From Paraburkholderia fynbosensis (GTDB taxonomy: Bacteria > Pseudomonadota > Gammaproteobacteria > Burkholderiales > Burkholderiaceae), in NCBI RefSeq assembly GCF_902859935.1, contig NZ_CADIKI010000008.1:186001-250000 (forward strand): a DNA stretch of 64,000 nt, given 5' to 3'. The notes below the pieces were generated by a model. That model worked only from the letters and a program-made list of their open reading frames with translations. It searched no databases and was not told the DNA's origin. Shown here piece after piece: positions 54,933-64,000 of the stretch. The translations under genes and the position numbers were made by a program. Positions within the stretch are counted from its first letter, which is position 1. Each line of letters opens with the position of its first letter.

Positions 54933-55934
54933 TCAGACGGCGGCTGCGTCGTTGCGTTCGCCCGGGCGACGTTTCGACGTCAGTCTTGCAGCGATGCGCA
55001 CGAATGCAAGCCAGTGCTGCGCCCAGAAACCATCGCCATAGCGGCGGCCTTCGAGCTGGTCGCTGATGCCGGTCGGCTCCATCTCGCGGCTCCAGGAGAC
55101 GCTGCGAAACAGCATGTCCCACCACGGAAACAGCACACCGAAGTTGCAGCCGTACTTCAGCCCCGCGTGACCGTAGCCGATGGCGTGGTGACGGCGATGG
55201 AACGTCGGGCTAACGAGCAGCCGCTCGCCGAGCCAGCCGAAGTACAGACGGATGTTCGCGTGCTGCACGCTTTGCGCGAGGTTTGTGATCGCGACCAGCA
55301 CGACGAACTGCGACGGCGGCACGCCGATCACCAGCGCGATCACCGCGAAGAACGACGCCTGCAGCAGATCGTCGAGCAGATGGTTGCGGTCGTCGGACCA
55401 CAGCGACATCTGCTGCTGGCTGTGATGCACCGCGTGCAGTTCCCACCACACGCCGATCCGGTGTTCCCAGCGGTGATACCAGTAGCCCGCGAAATCGAGC
55501 ACCAGCAGGTACATCACGAACGTGACGAGGGGCTGCGTGGTGACGCCGGGCCACAGATTGTCGAACTCGATATTCGAAATGTTGTGCAGGCGCAGCCACC
55601 CCTGCACGTTGTCGAAGAACGGCTGCAGCGCGAAGAAAAAGAACAGGTTGAGAATGCCGAGCTTGGCGATCCACGTGTACAGCACATCGATGCGCACCGC
55701 CTTGCGGCTCTCCCACTGCTCCACCGGACGCAGCGCTTCGAGCGGGCGCAGGATCGCGTACATCGCGAGCACTTCGAGCACGCCCACGATCACCCAGTAC
55801 AGGCTGTCGTAGGTGTCCTCGTCGTAGTCCATCAGGTCGAAGCGGTATAGCAGCGGCTGCACCACGTCGACATACAGCAGTGTCTGCAGGGCTGAAACGA
55901 AGCTGTCGAGCGAAGAAAAAATCAGATGGAACAT
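54933..55934 (-). CDS. sterol desaturase / fatty acid hydroxylase family protein
   Basis: A 333-residue membrane di-iron enzyme. The three histidine clusters are visible: HRWEH, HAVHHSQQ and HRRHHA. About four to five hydrophobic segments flank them. Related enzymes hydroxylate fatty acids, sterols or carotenoids; the substrate here is unknown. It follows the YncE-like gene by 60 bases. Confidence 0.87.
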   Translation of the reverse strand: MFHLIFSSLDSFVSALQTLLYVDVVQPLLYRFDLMDYDEDTYDSLYWVIVGVLEVLAMYAILRPLEALRPVEQWESRKAVRIDVLYTWIAKLGILNLFFFFALQPFFDNVQGWLRLHNISNIEFDNLWPGVTTQPLVTFVMYLLVLDFAGYWYHRWEHRIGVWWELHAVHHSQQQMSLWSDDRNHLLDDLLQASFFAVIALVIGVPPSQFVVLVAITNLAQSVQHANIRLYFGWLGERLLVSPTFHRRHHAIGYGHAGLKYGCNFGVLFPWWDMLFRSVSWSREMEPTGISDQLEGRRYGDGFWAQHWLAFVRIAARLTSKRRPGERNDAAAV

Positions 55935-55994
55935 GATGCTGGCCTGGTTACCTCATCCGTCGTGACTCGCGTTGCGTGCGGCATGGCTATGGCT

Positions 55995-57011
55995 CTAAGC
56001 GCCGTTCGGCGCCGTCACCGGCGCGCGATTGAAGAAATAGATGCCGTGCGGCGAACGGCCCACCGCGATCGTCTGGATCAGCTTGCGCGTGCTCAGGTCG
56101 ATGATGCCGACATGCTTCGCGAAGCGGAACGTCACCCATAGATAGCGTTTGTCGGCGGAGAGTTCCATGTCGTCCGGTCCCGGCATCAGGCCGGTGATGT
56201 CGCCGACGTTGGTGAGCGTGTCCTCGTCGATGATGCTGATCGTGCTCGCCACGCGGTTCGACACCGCGACGTGCTTGCCGTCGTCCAGCGAACGGAAATT
56301 GTGCGCGCCCTTGCCCGTCGGGATGGTCTTGACGACCTTCTGGTTGCGCCAGTCGACCACCGCGACGTAATCCGCGCCGGTCATGCCGACCAGCAAATAC
56401 TTCTCGCCCGGCGTCATCCACAGGCCCGCCGGCACCTTGCCCACCTTCATCTTCCACTTCACGGTTTGCGTAGGCAAGTCGATCGCGGCCAGCTCGCCCG
56501 ACACCTGCAGCGTGACGAATACCGTCTTGCTGTCCTTCGTGAACGCCATGTGGCTCGGCATGACCGCGAGCGGCAGGCGCGAGGCCAGCGTCATCTGGTT
56601 CTTCTGGTCGTAGTGATAGATGTCGAGCCGGTCCAGGCGCAGACCGGTGGTGACGAGCCACTTGCGGTCAGGCGAAAAACCGATCTGGTACGGATCTTCG
56701 ATGTTCTCGACCCAGCGCTGCACCTGACCCGACTTCGGATCGACGAACATCAGATTGTTCGACACCGAGTTGGCAACGATCAGCGATGAATTGTCCGGCG
56801 TGACCATCAGGTGATGCGGCTCCTTGCCCGTCGGCACCGTGCCGATGACCTGGCGGGTGGTCTCGTCGATCAGGCTCAGCGTGGCTTCGCCGGAATTGAG
56901 CACGATCACGTTGTTGGCGTGCGCCGCGGGAGAAAAAAAGCCTGCGGCGGCGACCAGCGCCGCGCTTGCGGCGAACGTGGCAGTCAAGCCGGGAAGAAAA
57001 AATTTACGCAT
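55995..57011 (-). CDS. YncE-like YVTN beta-propeller protein, exported
   Basis: A 338-residue protein with a signal peptide (residues 1-32, ending SPAAHA) and several YVTN-type propeller blades (TVPTGKEPHHLMVTPDN, KTIPTGKGAHNFRSLDDG, IQTIAVGRSPHGIYFFN). Such proteins sit in the periplasm and bind DNA, haem or protein partners in different species; no catalytic residues can be assigned. It is the first gene of a possible four-gene - strand operon. Confidence 0.85.
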   Translation of the reverse strand: MRKFFLPGLTATFAASAALVAAAGFFSPAAHANNVIVLNSGEATLSLIDETTRQVIGTVPTGKEPHHLMVTPDNSSLIVANSVSNNLMFVDPKSGQVQRWVENIEDPYQIGFSPDRKWLVTTGLRLDRLDIYHYDQKNQMTLASRLPLAVMPSHMAFTKDSKTVFVTLQVSGELAAIDLPTQTVKWKMKVGKVPAGLWMTPGEKYLLVGMTGADYVAVVDWRNQKVVKTIPTGKGAHNFRSLDDGKHVAVSNRVASTISIIDEDTLTNVGDITGLMPGPDDMELSADKRYLWVTFRFAKHVGIIDLSTRKLIQTIAVGRSPHGIYFFNRAPVTAPNGA

Positions 57012-57600
57012 GAAAACTCACTTCGGAGAACAACGGTCATTGTAGAACGTTTGCCGGCGTCAGCGGTTGACGTAGGTCGATGCGCGGCGTGCTGGAAATA
57101 AAGGGCGTGAGGAAGCGCGGCGGCGTTCGGGACAAACGGGCGCAGCGCATCGGGAAGCGGTTTTCGAACGCAGGGATAGTAAATACCCGGCTTGAGATGT
57201 TTCGCGACCTATCCAATTCGGCCAGATATTCAAAAAGTCGCAAAGCCGGATAATCAGCTATGAGAAAGAATCAGACCGCTCCTTGTTTTATCCATCGGTA
57301 GATAAAAATAATCCCGCCTGATTTACACCGATTATTCGCTTCGTCCATTTAAGAGTTTGCTGATACCCCAATCTCGGCTACGGAACGGATAATTCAACGC
57401 TCCTCGCCGCGACGCGCATTACCTTGGCTATCAGCGTGGCGCGGAGTTTCGGGCGTGAACAGGCATAAAAGCACGAGCGCAAAACGAGCCGCTATTTTCC
57501 TCGTATTTTTAGCGATTGATCAGGGCGATCAACCCTCATCAATCATCGTCAGTCACGCGCCGCCGTCCACTTCGCACAATAACGTGGAGGTTGTCACACG
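57012..57600. other. AT-richer intergenic region upstream of the adhesin
   Basis: About 590 bases, noticeably lower in GC than its neighbours, with no gene recognised. It holds the divergent promoters of the propeller gene and the adhesin, and a small dyad at 57516-57532. Lower GC could reflect regulation or past insertion; I cannot tell which. Confidence 0.5.
57516..57532. promoter_or_regulatory. small dyad (TTGATC-N5-GATCAA) before the adhesin
   Basis: Perfect six-base arms around five bases, about 70 bases before the adhesin start. It could be a repressor site, but a chance occurrence is possible. Confidence 0.3.
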
Positions 57601-60600
57601 ATGAATAGAAGTATTTTAATGACCTGGTGCACAGCGGCGCCCGCGGCGCCGGCTGTCTGCGGGCCCGCAAACTTCGGAAAAAATCGCGCGGCGGCGCGAA
57701 AGAAAGCGATCGTGCACGCTGTACTCAGCGCGGCGGCTTTGGCGAGCGGAGCGTCGGCGGTCGCTGCCGGCACGGATGCGATAGAGTCAGGTTCGGCAGC
57801 CGATGCCTCGGGCGACTTAGCCATTGCGGTAGGCAAGCAGGCGAGCGCGCCGGACCCCAGCTCGATTGCGCTAGGCGCGCAAGCCCGCGCGCAGGGCAAC
57901 GCGGCGATGGCCGCCGGTTCGAATGCCAATGCGCAAGGAGACGGCGCCAATGCAGTCGGCCTGAACGCCAATGCACAAGGCAGCGGTGCCACTTCGGTGG
58001 GGGCGGATACGAGAGCGCTCGGCGCCGGCGCGACGGCAGCGGGCCTGAACGCCAGCGCGCTGAACGACCGGGCCACCGCGATTGGCTTGAATGCGGTCGC
58101 AATGGGCCTCGATTCCATCTCTTCTGGCTCGGGGGCCATCGCAACAGACGCGGCCGCATCCGCATTCGGCGCACTGTCGACAGCTTCCGGCTCCGCCTCC
58201 ACCGCAGTGGGCTACGGCGCGCAAACGCAGGGCAGCGCAGCCTTCGCCGGCGGCAGTTTGGCATCGGCGGCAGCTGACGGCAGCGTGGCGCTCGGCAACC
58301 GCGCGACCGTCAGCGGCGTCGACGGGGTCGCGCTTGGCAACCACGCCACTGCCAGCGCCGCGAATAGCGTCGCGTTGGGTGCGAACTCCGCCACCAGTTC
58401 CGACCTGACACGCCCCGCTTATGCTCCGGTCGGCCTCGGCGCCAGCTTGATCGCGGCCCCCGATCCGGCGGGCGAAGTCTCGCTTGGCTCGACGGGCAAC
58501 GAACGTCGCCTGACGAACGTCGCGGCGGGCGCGCTGCCGAGCGACGCGGTCAACGTCAGTCAGTTGAGCGCGATCGACGGCAAGGTCGATGCGATTGCGC
58601 GAAGCGGTACGCAGCGTTACTTCAAAGCCGAAGGCGGCGTCGACGGCTCCGATGACGCCGTCGCGACGGGCGCCAATGCGCTCGCGGCGGGGCCTGGCGC
58701 AAGCAGCCCCGGCGCCGATGCGGCAGCGGTCGGCGCCAGGGCGCGCGCCGGCGGGACGGGCTCGGTGGCGTTCGGCGCGAGTGCCGTGGCAGACGCGGCG
58801 CACGCCACGTCGGTCGGGGCAGGCGCGGTTGCCGGCGAGGCAGAAGCTACGGCGATTGGCGCGTCGGCCGTTGCTGGTGCCTCGAACGCGACTGTCATTG
58901 GTGCGCACTCGGCCGTCGTCGGCGACGGAGGTGTCGCGCTCGGCTACGGCGCATCTGCCACCGCGGACAACGCCGTCGCGATTGGCCGCGATTCGGTGGC
59001 CGAGCGTGCAAACACGGTGTCGATGGGATCAACTGGACAGGAGCGCCAGATTACGAACGTCGCTGCCGGTACCGCCGATACCGATGCCGTTAATGTCACT
59101 CAGTTGAAAGCGGTCAGCGACCTAGGCGAGGCAACCGCAACGAAACTCGACGGCGCGCTGATGTACGACCGGAATGCCGACGGCAGCGTCAGCCGGGACA
59201 GCGTCACGCTCGGTGGCGATTCAGCGGGCAACGGCACCATCATTCACAATGTCGCCGCTGGCACTGTTGACACGGATGCGGTCAACGTTGCCCAATTGAA
59301 CACGGTCAGCGATCAGGGCAAGGCCAATGCCGCGAAACTCGACGGCGCAGTGATGTACGACCAGAATGCCGACGGCAGCCTCGACCGGGACAGCGTGACG
59401 CTCGGTGGCAGCGCGGCAACCGGCGGCACTGTGATTCACAACGTTGCGGCGGGTGTCGCCAACACTGATGCGGTCAACGTCGCCCAGTTGAACACGGTCA
59501 GCGAACAGGGCGATGCCAATGCCGCGAAACTCGACGGCGCACTGATGTACGACCGGAACGCCGACGGCAGCGTCAACCTGGAGAGCGTGACACTCGGCGC
59601 CGGCGCGGCAAGCGGCGGCACCGTCATTCACAATGTCGCCCCCGGCACCGCCGACACGGACGCGGTCAACGTCGCCCAGTTGAACACGGTTAGCGATCAG
59701 AGCAACGCCAACACCGCGAAACTCGACGGCGCGCTCATGTATGACCAGAACGTCGACGGCAGCCTCAACCGCAACAGCATCACTCTCGCGGGCGACGCGG
59801 CAAGCGGTGGCACCGTCATCCACAACGTCGCCGCCGGCACCGCTGACACCGACGCTGTCAATGTCGCTCAATTGAAAACAGTCAGCGATCAGGGCGAGGC
59901 GACAGCCACAAAGCTCGACGGCGCGCTCATGTACGACAGGAACGCCGACGGAAGCTACAACCGCAACAGCGTCACACTGGGCAACGACGCATCGGGCGGC
60001 GGCACTGTCATCCACAACGTCGCCGACGGCGTGGACGTATCCGACGCGGTCAACCTCGGGCAGTTGAACGCGGTCGTGAACGGGGCGGTCAACAACGCCG
60101 TGGTCAACGCGGCGAACCCGTTCATCAGCGCGCAAGGTAGTCGAGATACCGAAGGCGCAGTGACGTCGGGCGTGCATTCGATCGCGGCGGGCGCGAACGC
60201 GCGGGCCACAGGCGCAAGTTCGACCGCCATCGGTGCGAGTGCCAATGCCAGCGGCAATAACGCAGCCGCGCTTGGCGCGGCAGCGAATGCGAGCGCGGAC
60301 AATTCGGTCGCGTTGGGTCACGGCTCGGTCGCGGACCGTGCGAACGCGGTGTCGGTGGGCACGGCGGGTCAGGAACGCCAGATCATCAATGTCGCAGCCG
60401 GGGTGCAAGGCACCGACGCGGTCAACGTCAATCAGTTACAGCAGACCGCAGGCGGCGCACTCAGCCAGGCGAACCGCTACACCGATGATCAGATCCGCTC
60501 GGCCCGTCGTGACGGCTACGGCGGCACGGCGGCCGCGTTGGCGATAGCAGGCTTACCTCAGGCGGTAATCCCGGGTCGTGGCATGTTCGCGATGGCCGGC

Positions 60601-60741
60601 GGCACGTACGGCGGCCAGTCGGCGTTGGCCATCGGCATGTCGCAGTTATCGGAAAAGGGAACGTGGGCCTATAAGCTGCAAGCGAGCACGGACTCGCGCG
60701 GCGAGTTCGGCGCGTCGATCGGTGCAGGCGTGCACTGGTAG
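57601..60741 (+). CDS. trimeric autotransporter adhesin (YadA-like)
   Basis: A 1046-residue type V secretion adhesin. An N-terminal region with a long charged leader and a signal-like hydrophobic segment (about 38-58) is followed by head repeats of the AIAVGxxAxAxG type (60-270). A first neck comes at about 295-325 (DAVNVSQL), then a second head (345-470) and neck. Five stalk repeats of 64 residues span about 495-814, each starting DAVNVAQL and including GALMYD-NADGS and GTVIHNVA. A third head and neck follow (about 844-945), then the C-terminal YadA anchor ending in GVHW. It has RBS GGAGG and is likely surface-exposed. Confidence 0.93.
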   Translation: MNRSILMTWCTAAPAAPAVCGPANFGKNRAAARKKAIVHAVLSAAALASGASAVAAGTDAIESGSAADASGDLAIAVGKQASAPDPSSIALGAQARAQGNAAMAAGSNANAQGDGANAVGLNANAQGSGATSVGADTRALGAGATAAGLNASALNDRATAIGLNAVAMGLDSISSGSGAIATDAAASAFGALSTASGSASTAVGYGAQTQGSAAFAGGSLASAAADGSVALGNRATVSGVDGVALGNHATASAANSVALGANSATSSDLTRPAYAPVGLGASLIAAPDPAGEVSLGSTGNERRLTNVAAGALPSDAVNVSQLSAIDGKVDAIARSGTQRYFKAEGGVDGSDDAVATGANALAAGPGASSPGADAAAVGARARAGGTGSVAFGASAVADAAHATSVGAGAVAGEAEATAIGASAVAGASNATVIGAHSAVVGDGGVALGYGASATADNAVAIGRDSVAERANTVSMGSTGQERQITNVAAGTADTDAVNVTQLKAVSDLGEATATKLDGALMYDRNADGSVSRDSVTLGGDSAGNGTIIHNVAAGTVDTDAVNVAQLNTVSDQGKANAAKLDGAVMYDQNADGSLDRDSVTLGGSAATGGTVIHNVAAGVANTDAVNVAQLNTVSEQGDANAAKLDGALMYDRNADGSVNLESVTLGAGAASGGTVIHNVAPGTADTDAVNVAQLNTVSDQSNANTAKLDGALMYDQNVDGSLNRNSITLAGDAASGGTVIHNVAAGTADTDAVNVAQLKTVSDQGEATATKLDGALMYDRNADGSYNRNSVTLGNDASGGGTVIHNVADGVDVSDAVNLGQLNAVVNGAVNNAVVNAANPFISAQGSRDTEGAVTSGVHSIAAGANARATGASSTAIGASANASGNNAAALGAAANASADNSVALGHGSVADRANAVSVGTAGQERQIINVAAGVQGTDAVNVNQLQQTAGGALSQANRYTDDQIRSARRDGYGGTAAALAIAGLPQAVIPGRGMFAMAGGTYGGQSALAIGMSQLSEKGTWAYKLQASTDSRGEFGASIGAGVHW
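59083..60042 (+). repeat. five tandem 192-bp repeats within the adhesin
   Basis: Five units of exactly 192 bases each encode a 64-residue stalk module beginning DAVN. Boundaries at 59083, 59275, 59467, 59659 and 59851 keep the same phase. The copies differ at many bases, so they are not recent duplicates, yet their length is strictly kept. Confidence 0.9.
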
Positions 60742-61149
<408 letters not shown>

Positions 61150-64000
61150 TCACCGCTGCATCGATTCCCAGACCTTATACAAGCGCTTCACCGAAACCGG
61201 CATGGGGGTACGCAACTCCTGAGCGAAAAGCGATATCCGCAACTCTTCCAACAACCAGCGAAACTCCGATAACCGCGGGTCCAGCACACCACCCCGCTGC
61301 GCCACCGCGCGCTGATAGTTCTGCAACAGCGGGGCAAACTCGGCGAACTGCCGGGCGTCGCGCGGCGGGTCCGCCTTCAGCTTGTCGATGCGCAACGCCA
61401 TCCCTTTCAGATAGCGCGGAAAGTGCGCCAACTGGGTGTACGGCGTATCGACCACGAAGCGCTTGCCTATCAGTCCATCCAGCTGGTTCTGCATGTCGGC
61501 ATGCGCGGCCGCGAACGACTTCGCCTGCACCAGCTTCTTCGTCACACTCGCGTATTCGCCGAGAATCTGTCCGACCAGCCGCGCGATTTCCTGGGCCAGC
61601 AGCGTCAGGCGGCTACGACCCTCGTCGCGTCGCGTGTGGAAACTGACCTCGTCGTCCGGCAGCGGGTTCTGAAGACAGGCGCGATCGAGCGCGGTGTCGA
61701 TCAGTTGATCGCGCAGTTCTTCCTGCGTGCCACGCGGCATGAACTGCATCGCCATTTCACGCAGGCCCGGCAGATTCTTCTCCAGATACTTGATCGGCTC
61801 CTTCAACTGCAACGCGAAAAGCCGGCGCAATCCCGCGCGATGAATCCGCGCGGCTTCATCCGGCGAATCGAACACTTCGACATCGCAGTGGGTGCCGCGA
61901 TCCACCAGCGCCGGGTAGCCGAACAGTGTCTGGCCGCCCCGGCGAATCTCGAGCAATTCGGGGAGCTTGCCGAAATTCCAGGTGGTCAGTTTTTCATACA
62001 GCGCCGTGCCGGCCGCGCCATCTTGCGACGTGGTTTGCGGACCCGCCGCGCTCTTGCCGCGCTGCGCCGCGCGAGCCGCCCCGGCTCCTTGTAAAGGCGT
62101 CGCCACACCACCGCCCCCTGCATCCGCCAACGCCGCACCTGCCGCGCTCGACGCGATCTTCTGGAAATGCTGCTGCGCCTGCCCGCCGAGTTCGGCGCGC
62201 AGTTGCGACAGATTGCGGCCCATCGCAAGCTGCCGCCCGTGCTCATCCACAACCTTGAAGTTCATGAACAGATGCGGCGGCAAGGTTTCGAGCTTGAAGT
62301 CCGCCTGCTTCATCGCAACCTGGGTCTGCTCGCGAATATCGGCGATCAGCGACTCCAGCAACGTACCCGCACCGAAACGCGGCCCACTATGCCGGTCGAC
62401 GAAACCCGCCGCGAATTCCGGCAGCGGCACGCAATGCCGCCGCAACTTCTGCGGCAACGATTTCAGCAGCAGTTGCGTCTTCTCTTTCAACATGCCGGGC
62501 ACGAGCCACTCGCAGCGCCGCGCGTCGACCTGATTCAGCGCGTACAGCGGCACAGCGAGCGTCACGCCGTCGCGGGGCGTACCCGGCTCGAAGTGATAGG
62601 TAAGCGCCATCTCGACGCCCGACATCGTCATCCGCTTCGGGAACAGATCGGTCGTCACGCCGGCGGCCTCGTGCCGCATCAGATCGTCGCGCGACAGATA
62701 CAGCAGGCGCAGTTTGTCTTCCGGCTGGCCGCTCTTTTTCACTTCGTCGCGATACCAGCGCTCGAATGACGCGCCCGTGTAAATGCCGTCCGGCAACGCC
62801 TGATCGTAGAACGCAAAAATCAGTTCGTCGTCGACCAGCACATCCTGGCGCCGCGACTTGTGTTCCAACTGTTCGATATCGGCGAGCAGCTTGCGGTTGT
62901 GCGCGAAGAATGCGAGCTTCGTATCGAACTCGCCCTCGACCAGCGCGCCGCGAATGAACAACTCACGCGCGCGCGCCGGGTCCTGTTTGCCGAAGCTCAC
63001 GCGCCGCCGGTGATAGATCGGCAGACCATACAGCATCGCGCGCTCGAACGCCGACACCTGCGCCGCGCGCTTCTCCCAATGCGGCTCGGAGAGCGACTTC
63101 TTCAGCAGATGCGCGCCGATCTTCTCGACCCACTCCGGCTCGATTTTCGCGATACAGCGTGCGTACAGACGGCTCGTCTCGACGAGTTCGGCGGCCATCG
63201 CCCACTTGCCTGCTTTCTTCACCAGTGCCGAGCCCGGCCACAAATAAAACTTGATGCCGCGCGCACCGAGGTAATACGGCTCGTCGTCGGCTTTCAGGCC
63301 GATATTGCCGAGCAGCCCCGTCAACAGCGCGAGATGGATCTGCTCGAAGGTTGCTTCCGCCTCGTTCAGACGCCAGCCGTGTTCGCGCACCACTGTCAAC
63401 AGTTGCGAGTGCACGTCGCGCCATTCACGCAGCCGCAGTTGCGAGAGGAAGTTCTTGCGGCATTCCTCGTGCAACTGCTTGTTCGACTTCTTGTGTGCGA
63501 TCGCTTCTTCGAACCAGTTCCAGATTTTCAGCCACTGCAAAAACTCCGAGCGCTCGTCGGCGAAACGGCGATGCGCCTGGTCGGCCTGCTCCTGCGCTTC
63601 GATCGGCCGGTCGCGCGGGTCCTGCACTGACAACGCGCTCGCGATGATCAGCACTTCCTTCAGCGCCTGCTGATCGCGCGCGGCCAGAATCATCCGGCCG
63701 ACGCGCGGATCGAGCGGCAGTCGCGCGAGTTCGCGACCGAGCGGCGTGAGCTGATTGTCGTCGTCGACGGCGCCGAGTTCGTTGAGCAGCTGATAGCCGT
63801 CGGCGATTGCGCGGCCCGGCGGCGGCTCGATAAACGGGAAGGTCTCGATTGCCGTCAGATGCAGCGACTTCATCCGCAGAATCACCGACGCCAGCGACGA
63901 GCGCAGAATCTCCGGATCGGTGAAGCGCACACGGCTCTGGAAATCGCTTTCTTCGTAGAGGCGAATGCACACACCATCGGCGACCCGGCCGCAGCGCCCC
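61150..64000 (-). CDS. hrpA: ATP-dependent helicase HrpA, C-terminal part (truncated by window edge)
   Basis: A DEAH-box RNA helicase of the HrpA family. About 950 residues of the C-terminal part are visible and the frame runs off the right edge. Seen: the end of the helicase core (VCIRLYEESDFQSR, then TDPEILRSSLASVILRMKSL, the family motif), the winged-helix/ratchet (HA2) region (PLGRELARLPLDPRVGRMI), an OB fold, and the long HrpA-specific C-terminal domain. An Ala/Gly-rich linker (near 62020-62150) is longer than in E. coli. HrpA acts in RNA processing and ribosome rescue. Confidence 0.95.
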   Translation of the reverse strand, partial: GRCGRVADGVCIRLYEESDFQSRVRFTDPEILRSSLASVILRMKSLHLTAIETFPFIEPPPGRAIADGYQLLNELGAVDDDNQLTPLGRELARLPLDPRVGRMILAARDQQALKEVLIIASALSVQDPRDRPIEAQEQADQAHRRFADERSEFLQWLKIWNWFEEAIAHKKSNKQLHEECRKNFLSQLRLREWRDVHSQLLTVVREHGWRLNEAEATFEQIHLALLTGLLGNIGLKADDEPYYLGARGIKFYLWPGSALVKKAGKWAMAAELVETSRLYARCIAKIEPEWVEKIGAHLLKKSLSEPHWEKRAAQVSAFERAMLYGLPIYHRRRVSFGKQDPARARELFIRGALVEGEFDTKLAFFAHNRKLLADIEQLEHKSRRQDVLVDDELIFAFYDQALPDGIYTGASFERWYRDEVKKSGQPEDKLRLLYLSRDDLMRHEAAGVTTDLFPKRMTMSGVEMALTYHFEPGTPRDGVTLAVPLYALNQVDARRCEWLVPGMLKEKTQLLLKSLPQKLRRHCVPLPEFAAGFVDRHSGPRFGAGTLLESLIADIREQTQVAMKQADFKLETLPPHLFMNFKVVDEHGRQLAMGRNLSQLRAELGGQAQQHFQKIASSAAGAALADAGGGGVATPLQGAGAARAAQRGKSAAGPQTTSQDGAAGTALYEKLTTWNFGKLPELLEIRRGGQTLFGYPALVDRGTHCDVEVFDSPDEAARIHRAGLRRLFALQLKEPIKYLEKNLPGLREMAMQFMPRGTQEELRDQLIDTALDRACLQNPLPDDEVSFHTRRDEGRSRLTLLAQEIARLVGQILGEYASVTKKLVQAKSFAAAHADMQNQLDGLIGKRFVVDTPYTQLAHFPRYLKGMALRIDKLKADPPRDARQFAEFAPLLQNYQRAVAQRGGVLDPRLSEFRWLLEELRISLFAQELRTPMPVSVKRLYKVWESMQR

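Noticed and set aside
59083..60042. Regular repeats that might suggest a CRISPR array
   Set aside because: The units are 192 bases, fully coding and in frame in an adhesin; there is no short repeat-spacer pattern and no cas gene.

Overview
The window reads as GC-rich, core beta-proteobacterial chromosome, most like Paraburkholderia/Burkholderia. The grounds are gene content and protein similarity recognised by eye: a homodimeric-type pyruvate dehydrogenase operon whose E3 carries its own lipoyl domain, a PHB phasin, a full isc operon, glnA-ntrB-ntrC, and a 'RpfE-type' protein before recJ. Nearly all DNA is coding. I see no prophage, insertion sequence, integrase, CRISPR array or rRNA. There is one tRNA.

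Layout. 1-6.7 kb (+ strand): end of a RpfE-type protein, recJ, prfB with its programmed +1 frameshift, lysS, and a glycine-zipper envelope protein. 6.8-13.7 kb (- strand): iscR-iscS-iscU-iscA-hscB-hscA-fdx-iscX (iron-sulfur assembly) with a low-molecular-weight tyrosine phosphatase upstream. 13.8-20 kb: two small envelope genes, lutA-lutB (lactate oxidation) divergent from an IclR regulator, and a PBP7-type endopeptidase. 20.4-31.3 kb: phasin phaP, then aceE-aceF-lpdA (- strand) divergent from a FixL/FixJ-like two-component pair. 31.8-38.8 kb: folD, an acyltransferase, oligopeptidase A, cytosine deaminase and a YgeA-type amino-acid racemase. 38.8-43.7 kb is the only accessory-looking patch: a D-tartrate dehydratase gene and dctA transporter (- strand) divergent from a LysR regulator, flanked by decayed pieces of a malic enzyme, an HxlR regulator and a short-chain dehydrogenase, and ending at an initiator tRNA-Met. 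43.9-52.8 kb: a small unknown gene, xthA, a prolyl-oligopeptidase-family peptidase, ntrC, ntrB, glnA and a rhodanese. 53-57 kb (- strand): a possible operon of YncE-like beta-propeller, fatty-acid hydroxylase, EI24/CysZ-like membrane protein and CinA-like protein. 57.6-60.7 kb: a 1046-residue trimeric autotransporter adhesin with five exact-length 192-bp repeats, followed by a (GCCGAA)17 microsatellite and the C-terminal two thirds of hrpA, cut by the right edge.

How it works together. The isc promoter carries two IscR type-1-like boxes, which fits autoregulation of iron-sulfur assembly. The phasin promoter carries two copies of a dyad in the places expected for PhaR. The glnA promoter is a clear sigma-54 promoter with NtrC-like half-sites upstream, closing a loop with ntrB-ntrC next door. 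The D-tartrate cluster makes a coherent uptake, dehydration and regulation unit whose malic-enzyme partner is now a remnant.

I did not find a convincing wholly new system. The most useful second looks are the remnants at 38.85-39.02 and 43.07-43.37 kb, the duplicated operators, the hairpin inside the isc operon, the hairpin repeat inside the pdh operon, the repeat-built adhesin and the hexanucleotide microsatellite.
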